From positions 1-9,959 of the forward strand of contig WAOH01000139.1 of the NCBI GenBank assembly GCA_015521385.1: a stretch of 9,959 bases of DNA, read 5' to 3'. Under the pieces are notes generated by a model. That model had not been told where the DNA came from, ran no database searches, and saw only the letters and a program-made list of their open reading frames with translations. The translations under genes were made by a program, and so were the position numbers. This DNA is from Thermoproteota archaeon (GTDB lineage Archaea; Korarchaeota; Korarchaeia; Korarchaeales; Korarchaeaceae). Positions 6,214 to 9,959 of the stretch are shown here, in pieces. Position 1 is the first letter of the stretch; each line of letters opens with the position of its first letter.

Positions 6214-6848
6214 GAATCGTTACCTCTGTGAGCGGAGGCCCCGAGGAGGCTAGAAGGAACGCGAAACTCGCTCTATCCATGGGAAGCGATCTCGTGGAGT
6301 TCAGAATGGATTTGATATGGGATTCGCCGCCTGACCTCATGAGGGTGAGGCAGCTGATAAGCGGAATGGAGGACAGGGCCCTGCTCACTTGGAGGAGTGA
6401 GAGGCACGGCGGTAACGGATCTGATATTCCTCCCGAGTATCTCGTCTCTCTAGCTAAGATCTCTGGTTTAGTGGATGTGGAATTAGAGCTCGCCCTCGAG
6501 GGCCTCCGGGTCGCAAACGCCGTCTACTCCTGGCATGACCCCGAGGGAACGCCTGAGAATGAGGTCCTGTTGCGAGTATCCAATCAGCTCCTCGGTGCGG
6601 GTGGGCTGGCCAAGGTGGTCACCTTGGCGAGGGACGAGCTGGAGGCGTACCGCGTCCTCAACCTGTACAGGAGGGTGGACCACGGGGGGAGACTCGTTGC
6701 CTTCTCCATGGGTGAGAGGGCCTCGTTCAGTAGGAGGATGGCTGCCCTCCTGGGATCACCGCTTGTCTACTCCTTCTTGGGCGAAGAGGTAGCGCCCGGT
6801 CAGATCAGCCTGAGAGAGGCTCTCCTCCTCAAGGAACTACTTTTTTGA
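6210..6848 (+). CDS. aroD: 3-dehydroquinate dehydratase, type I
   Basis: A 212-residue class I dehydroquinase, which converts 3-dehydroquinate to 3-dehydroshikimate through a Schiff base. Substrate-binding Glu30 and Arg32 lie in VEFRMDL, and Arg62 in LLTWRSERHGG. The catalytic pair is His109 in YSWHD and Lys135 in LAKVVTL, matching His143 and Lys170 of the E. coli enzyme. Arg175 (SFSRRMAALLGSPLVYS) and Gln198 (VAPGQIS) are 23 residues apart, as are E. coli Arg213 and Gln236. The length is at the short end for the family. ATG overlaps the ADH synthase stop as ATGA, so the two are probably translated together. The last 20 bases overlap the end of the gene on the opposite strand. The end of the coding sequence (TTTTTTGA) contains a T6 run that might also act in termination. 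The rest of the shikimate pathway is not in this window. Confidence 0.92.
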   Translation: MRIVTSVSGGPEEARRNAKLALSMGSDLVEFRMDLIWDSPPDLMRVRQLISGMEDRALLTWRSERHGGNGSDIPPEYLVSLAKISGLVDVELELALEGLRVANAVYSWHDPEGTPENEVLLRVSNQLLGAGGLAKVVTLARDELEAYRVLNLYRRVDHGGRLVAFSMGERASFSRRMAALLGSPLVYSFLGEEVAPGQISLREALLLKELLF

Positions 6849-7434
6849 GGAGGCCCGGCTTGTCCCTCAGCCTCTCGACGACCTTGGAGGGATTGACCTT
6901 CCTGAGCTCCTTCAAGGCCCGCACCAGATACCTGTCGACGACGTCCGACCTGCTGAGCACCCTGTCTAGTGCCAGTTCGAAGTCCTCGGGCACGTACCTC
7001 GCGTACCATGCCCAGCTCATCAGAAAGAGGTCTCTCCTCTCCAATGAATCTAAGTGAGAGGTATCCCACAGCCCCAGTATCGGGTAAACCCACCTCGCCA
7101 GCAGCATCATGCCCCCGCACTCCAATCCCCTGAGCGAGGAGGAGACCTCGCTCGGGCATATCATGGCCAGCCTGCTCAGTACAACCGCTAAGATCGTCCT
7201 TATCTCATCTCCGGACTCGCACCAGCAGGCTTTTATGGATTTAATGTCCTCCTCGCGGGCCCTCCTGCCCATGGCATCACCGAGCGAGATCAGCACGTAC
7301 TTGGGGACAACTCCCCTAGTGGGAGTCCTGCAGTCCGCGGTCAGCGATCGCAGCAATCCCGTGAAGGCGGTGCACCCCACCCTCATAGATCGGAGTAGCT
7401 GTTCCGCCACCTGCTCAGGATCGGGGCAGGGCAT
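6829..7434 (-). CDS. Unrecognised helical protein, possibly HEAT-repeat (AlkD-like)
   Basis: A 201-residue protein that I do not recognise with confidence. It looks all-helical, with no signal peptide or membrane segment. Cysteines occur at residues 3, 21, 35, 70, 72, 93 and 106. The second half resembles paired HEAT-type helices: RDLFLMSWAWYARYVPEDF (134-152), then a helix rich in Leu/Asp, then VVDRYLVRALKELRKVNPS (165-183). A 'Tyr-hydrophobic-Lys-x-Ala-Leu-x-Glu-x-Asn-Pro' pattern of this kind is seen near the C terminus of AlkD-type DNA alkylation repair proteins, but the protein is shorter and no active-site residue can be placed. It is the last gene of the uppS block. Its ATG start lies inside the end of the URO-D-like gene (20-base overlap), with GGAG about 12 bases upstream. 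Its end overlaps aroD by 20 bases. Reality of the gene is likely; its function is unknown. Confidence 0.68.
   Translation of the reverse strand: MPCPDPEQVAEQLLRSMRVGCTAFTGLLRSLTADCRTPTRGVVPKYVLISLGDAMGRRAREEDIKSIKACWCESGDEIRTILAVVLSRLAMICPSEVSSSLRGLECGGMMLLARWVYPILGLWDTSHLDSLERRDLFLMSWAWYARYVPEDFELALDRVLSRSDVVDRYLVRALKELRKVNPSKVVERLRDKPGLLKKVVP
6841..6846 (+). terminator. T6 run at the aroD stop codon, possible terminator
   Basis: Six T bases encode the last Phe and the T of the TGA stop of aroD. A T-run here could end the message within the convergent overlap, because no other T-run follows nearby on this strand. On the opposite strand the same bases encode Lys-Lys near the end of the 201-residue protein, so coding constraint alone could explain them. 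Confidence 0.25.
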
Positions 7435-8152
7435 CCCTGATCATCTCCACTATCCTCCTCACGTTCAATTCCTTCAGGGGAGGATGGAAATTAGAGAGCA
7501 CCACATCCTCCATGCCTATCTCGAGAAACTCCCTCACGGCCTTCAAGATCAATTCCTCACTACCAAGCTCGAAAGCTATTCCCGTTGCCACCTTGCCACC
7601 TATGATCGGTCTGATCTTGGCTGCTAACCTCAACCAGTTCCTGTAATCTGTGAGATCGCCCCTTGGATACACATCTAGAGGATGCACGAGGTCCCAAATT
7701 CTGCCTATCTCCCTGAAGTATGGGCCGTAGTTCCCGTCCGCATGCAGGAAAGCTTCGGCACCGATGGATCTTATCTCCTCGGCCAAGAGCTCGTGGGATA
7801 CCAAGTACACATCCTCTAAATACCACTTAGGAAGGAGGGGGCCTTCGTAGGAGGCGCAATCGTCTGCCACCAGCACGAAATCCGGGATCATGTCAAGAGA
7901 CCTGATGGTTCCCAAAACTTGGTCTAGGGCATTCTCGTGTAGTTTCTTGAGTTTCTCGCTCCTCCTCACTGCCAACCTTGCCAAAGTCCAGAGCCCCATC
8001 TCCCTGAGAAGAAGTTCAGTGGGTCCGGTCACGGAGATGCCCCATTTCTTGTTCTTGCGGGGGATCGGGCCATCAGAGAGAACGTAATCGCTCAGATTAC
8101 TCCCATCTCCATTGACGCCGATGAGGAAGATCTCGGGGGGATCAGCCACCAT
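7415..8152 (-). CDS. URO-D/MtaA-superfamily-like protein (short, possibly methyltransferase-like)
   Basis: A 245-residue soluble protein that I place, by pattern, in the uroporphyrinogen decarboxylase superfamily. That superfamily includes HemE and the cobalamin:CoM methyltransferases MtaA/CmuA. The family course is visible: DFVLVADDCASYEGPLLPKW (91-110), then a long helix, AEAFLHADGNYGPYFREI (132-149) where family members have the His-x-Cys-Gly metal motif, DLVHPLD (154-160), and VVLSNFHPP (217-225). It is about 100 residues shorter than typical members (about 340) and lacks the N-terminal arginine-rich substrate region of HemE, so a haem-pathway role is unlikely. Asp139 and His223 appear where MtaA-type proteins have zinc cysteines. 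The ATG overlaps the upstream gene by 11 bases, with AGGAGG about 13 bases ahead. It overlaps the downstream gene by 20. Substrate is unknown. The family call is moderate; the exact role is not known. Confidence 0.7.
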   Translation of the reverse strand: MVADPPEIFLIGVNGDGSNLSDYVLSDGPIPRKNKKWGISVTGPTELLLREMGLWTLARLAVRRSEKLKKLHENALDQVLGTIRSLDMIPDFVLVADDCASYEGPLLPKWYLEDVYLVSHELLAEEIRSIGAEAFLHADGNYGPYFREIGRIWDLVHPLDVYPRGDLTDYRNWLRLAAKIRPIIGGKVATGIAFELGSEELILKAVREFLEIGMEDVVLSNFHPPLKELNVRRIVEMIRDALPRS

Positions 8153-9032
8153 ACTTCATCAGCTGCCTCCTGAGGTTCTTGGCCTCCCTCATGAGGATCT
8201 CTATCTGCCAGGGATCGAAGACTGGTTGCTCCAATAGGAAGAGTATGTCCTCCAGGATCGATCTGAGGTAATTGAGGTCGGGTCGCATCCTCTCCCTCAG
8301 GCCCGAGATGTCTATGCCCGGAGGGTAATCCCTGAGGAGCCTGCAGAGGGTCACCTCATCCACCACCGATCCGAGTTCAACTACCTTACCGAGTTTGAGC
8401 AGACCTACATCGATGCCGTACGCCACCAGAGACCCCCTGCTGTCCTTGCTCCCGAGCAGGGCTGGAGCCAAGAATATGGAATCTGCACCGAGCGAATTGG
8501 CCTCGTCGCCCAAGATCCTCACATCCCCCTCGCCGAGGGGGCCCATGAACAGGACAACTCTGAGCCTCCCCCCTCTCTCCCTGATCCTGGATTCGAGGGC
8601 CTCCACCTCCTCCTTCTCGGTGGGTGCAATTACTATCGCCACCGCGTCACCCAAGTCCCGGAGATCGTCGACTAGGGGCACATCCAAGCCCATTTTCCTG
8701 ATCAGACCCTCAGCGGCCACTATTCTACCGAACCTCTGCAGCGTGAATCTGTCCACTACCTTTCTGAGGAGGGATGAGTTCTCAGAAAGTAGTATCTCCA
8801 AAGACTCGCCCGATATGTGAGGATGGGTTATGTATCTGAGTATGTGAGGCGTTTCCAAGAGGTAAACGTTGAAGTCCGGGATCATCACCTTCAATAGCCT
8901 AGTCAGACGGCCGTCCAGCCCCTCAACCTTCACCTGTTGTGTGAGATCCGTCCTTATGCCGTACTCCTCTCTGAACGTGTTTAAGTCGAGTATAGCACCC
9001 CCGACATCTATCCTGTATTCCCTAACTTCCAA
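8142..9032 (-). CDS. Conserved-looking protein of unknown function, coupled to uppS
   Basis: A 296-residue soluble protein that I do not recognise. It has one cysteine (C230) and no signal peptide or membrane segment. Residues 1-75 look mixed strand and helix. Residues about 85-115 form a basic helix pair. Residues 128-190 show two strand-helix units: DAVAIVIAPTEKEEVEALES, then RVVLFMGPLGEGDVRILGDE, then ADSIFLAPALLG, as in a Rossmann-like or TIM-barrel core. Residues about 205-225 continue with GIDVGLLKLGKVVELGSV. The C-terminal 245-296 are strongly helical and charged. The start is TTG at 9032, inside the end of uppS (11-base overlap), directly preceded by a purine-rich GAGGAAGAGGAGGT ribosome site. 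The end overlaps the URO-D-like gene by 11 bases. Its position suggests expression with uppS and the URO-D-like protein, but no role can be read from the sequence. Confidence 0.72.
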   Translation of the reverse strand: MEVREYRIDVGGAILDLNTFREEYGIRTDLTQQVKVEGLDGRLTRLLKVMIPDFNVYLLETPHILRYITHPHISGESLEILLSENSSLLRKVVDRFTLQRFGRIVAAEGLIRKMGLDVPLVDDLRDLGDAVAIVIAPTEKEEVEALESRIRERGGRLRVVLFMGPLGEGDVRILGDEANSLGADSIFLAPALLGSKDSRGSLVAYGIDVGLLKLGKVVELGSVVDEVTLCRLLRDYPPGIDISGLRERMRPDLNYLRSILEDILFLLEQPVFDPWQIEILMREAKNLRRQLMKYGG

Positions 9033-9822
9033 ACCTCCTCTTCCTCCTCTGATAGTCCCTTATGGCCCTTAAGATATCTACCTTCCTTAGTTCCGGTAGG
9101 TAAACTTCGCAGAAGTAGAGCTCGGAGTACGCCGATTGCCACAGAAGGAAGTTGCTCAGCCTCTCCTCTCCTGATGTCCTGATTATGAGATCGGGATCCG
9201 GTAGGTCTGGAGCGTAAAGATGGGATCTGATGACATTTTCGTCTATTTCATCCGGTCTCAGCCTGCCTTCCCTCACCTCCTCGGCGATCTTCCTGACAGC
9301 ATCGACTATCTCCATCCTACCACCGTAGGCCACGGCCAAGTTCAGGGTCTTACCGCCGAAGTCCCTGGTCATGGTCTCCAGCTCCTCAGCGAGCTCCCTT
9401 ACACGCTGTGGGAGGAGTTCCCTCTTTCCGACGATCCTAAATCTCACTCCGTTCCTCCTCAGTTTATCGATTCTCCCTATGAGATCCCTCAACTTCTCCT
9501 CTATCACCCTGAAGACCGCCTCGACCTGCTCCCTAGGTCTTGTGAAGTTCTCCGTTGAGAAAGCGTACAGAGTGACGTGTTCCACCCCCAGCTCAAGCAG
9601 CCAGTCGAGCAGTTCCTCCGTTCTGCTAGCCCCTATCCTGTAAGCATTCAGGTAATCGAGCCCCAGTTTCTGGGCGAATCTCCTGTTTCCATCGAGTATG
9701 AGGGCTACGTGCTTCGGGATCTCTCCCTCCCTTACCTTGGACTCCAAGTATCTCTGGTAGAGGGGCATTTCCAGCAGGCTAGCCAACCTGTAGAGTAGGT
9801 CCAGCAGCCCCAATCGAGGCAC
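9022..9822 (-). CDS. uppS: Cis-prenyltransferase (polyprenyl/undecaprenyl diphosphate synthase family)
   Basis: A 266-residue enzyme of the cis-prenyltransferase family. In archaea it extends an allylic diphosphate with isopentenyl diphosphate to make the polyprenyl carrier used in protein and surface glycosylation. The family motifs are complete in order: HVALILDGNRRFA (38-50, with Asp44 as the key acid), YAFSTENFTRP (86-96), NLAVAYGGRMEI (161-172), and the isopentenyl site LIIRTSGEERLSNFLLWQSAYSELYF (212-237). The usual Gly-His after the DGNRR helix appears as Ala-Tyr at 60-61. The GTG start at 9822 is supported by a purine-rich GAGAAAAG just upstream and a TATA-like box about 32 bp away. 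The 36 residues before the catalytic core include the usual archaeal RYLESKVREGEIPKH-type lead-in. It is the first gene of a four-gene minus-strand block; the next gene starts inside its last codons. Confidence 0.93.
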   Translation of the reverse strand: MPRLGLLDLLYRLASLLEMPLYQRYLESKVREGEIPKHVALILDGNRRFAQKLGLDYLNAYRIGASRTEELLDWLLELGVEHVTLYAFSTENFTRPREQVEAVFRVIEEKLRDLIGRIDKLRRNGVRFRIVGKRELLPQRVRELAEELETMTRDFGGKTLNLAVAYGGRMEIVDAVRKIAEEVREGRLRPDEIDENVIRSHLYAPDLPDPDLIIRTSGEERLSNFLLWQSAYSELYFCEVYLPELRKVDILRAIRDYQRRKRRFGS

Positions 9823-9835
9823 CTTTTCTCAACCC

Positions 9836-9842
9836 TTAATTA
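9836..9842 (+). promoter_or_regulatory. Possible TATA box of the Nudix gene
   Basis: TTAATTA is centred about 34 bp before the ATG at 9873. It lies between the uppS start codon and the uppS TATA-like box, so the two promoters interlock. No Shine-Dalgarno sequence precedes the Nudix ATG, which suits a short leader. Confidence 0.4.
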
Positions 9843-9850
9843 CTCTCTGG

Positions 9851-9858
9851 AATTTAAA
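9851..9858 (-). promoter_or_regulatory. Probable TATA box of the uppS block
   Basis: The minus strand reads TTTAAATT, centred about 32 bp before the uppS GTG at 9822. It is the best TATA match upstream of the four-gene block, and I see no other one inside the block, where genes overlap. Confidence 0.5.
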
Positions 9859-9872
9859 CTAGTTGATAATTG

Positions 9873-9959
9873 ATGGAGTGCGACGCTGCCGTGGGGATCA
9901 TCCTCAGGGACTGCGAGGTGTTGATGATCCGGAGGAAGCCCGATCCTCGGGATCCATTC
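9873..9959 (+). CDS. Nudix hydrolase, N-terminal fragment cut by the window edge
   Basis: Only the first 29 codons are present, reading MECDAAVGIILR and then EVLMIRRKPDPRDPF. The pattern is a beta strand of Ala-Ala-Val-Gly-Ile-Ile, a short turn, and a second strand Val-Leu-Met-Ile-Arg-Arg followed by Asp-Pro. It is typical of Nudix-fold proteins of the CoA-pyrophosphatase-like kind, where RR.(x).DPW leads into the Gly-Gly of the Nudix box. The Nudix box itself lies beyond the window. The start ATG has a TATA-like box about 34 bp upstream and an in-frame TAA stop close upstream. The gene is divergent from uppS with a 50-base gap. Substrate cannot be told. Confidence 0.7.
   Translation, partial: MECDAAVGIILRDCEVLMIRRKPDPRDPF

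Noticed and set aside
7109..7627. A plus-strand frame of 172 codons across two minus-strand genes
   Set aside because: It has Ser/Leu/His-rich shadow composition and no ribosome site, and it runs over the junction of two genes that overlap as an operon on the other strand.
7415..8152. Annotation as uroporphyrinogen decarboxylase (HemE)
   Set aside because: It is too short and lacks the N-terminal arginine region of HemE. Only the superfamily pattern is supported.

Overview
The window reads as a gene-dense stretch of chromosome from an archaeon, most likely a thermophile. Three things point to Archaea. The proteins are archaeal in type: an archaeal 2-amino-3,7-dideoxy-threo-hept-6-ulosonate (ADH) synthase next to a type I 3-dehydroquinate dehydratase, a secreted Lon-like S16 protease without an ATPase domain, a DUF5678-like small protein, and an archaeal-style cis-prenyltransferase. 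AT-rich TATA-like boxes sit about 26-37 bp before several start codons, as expected for short-leader or leaderless archaeal transcripts. GTG and TTG starts are used, and arginine is mostly encoded by AGG/AGA. The style would fit the TACK archaea, possibly Korarchaeota or Thermoproteota, but the sequence alone does not fix the lineage. I see no mobile element, CRISPR array, rRNA or tRNA.

Layout. (1) 1-136: no supported gene. (2) 137-2354, minus strand: a membrane-anchored cell-surface S16 serine protease followed by a small DUF5678-like protein. (3) 2545-4283, plus strand: a two-CBS-domain protein and a polyferredoxin with four [4Fe-4S] motifs and a C-terminal zinc-ribbon-like motif. (4) 4275-5372, minus strand: a membrane-bound family 2 glycosyltransferase that overlaps the end of the polyferredoxin. 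(5) 5434-6848, plus strand: ADH synthase and 3-dehydroquinate dehydratase (aroD), joined by an ATGA overlap. These are steps 1 and 3 of the archaeal route to shikimate and the aromatic amino acids. (6) 6829-9822, minus strand: a four-gene block with overlapping ends, in transcription order uppS, an unrecognised 296-residue protein, a short uroporphyrinogen-decarboxylase/methyltransferase-like protein, and an unrecognised helical 201-residue protein. (7) 9873-9959, plus strand: the start of a Nudix hydrolase cut by the window edge.

Most of this is housekeeping: aromatic biosynthesis, lipid-carrier synthesis, glycosyl transfer and surface proteolysis. The least explained part is the trio of genes translationally linked to uppS (6829-9032). 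One of them looks like a shortened URO-D/MtaA-type protein whose expected metal-binding cysteines appear to be Asp and His. The compact promoters are the other notable feature: a single TTATAA palindrome lies almost midway between two divergent starts (5373-5433), and two opposing TATA boxes are interlocked within 50 bp (9823-9872).
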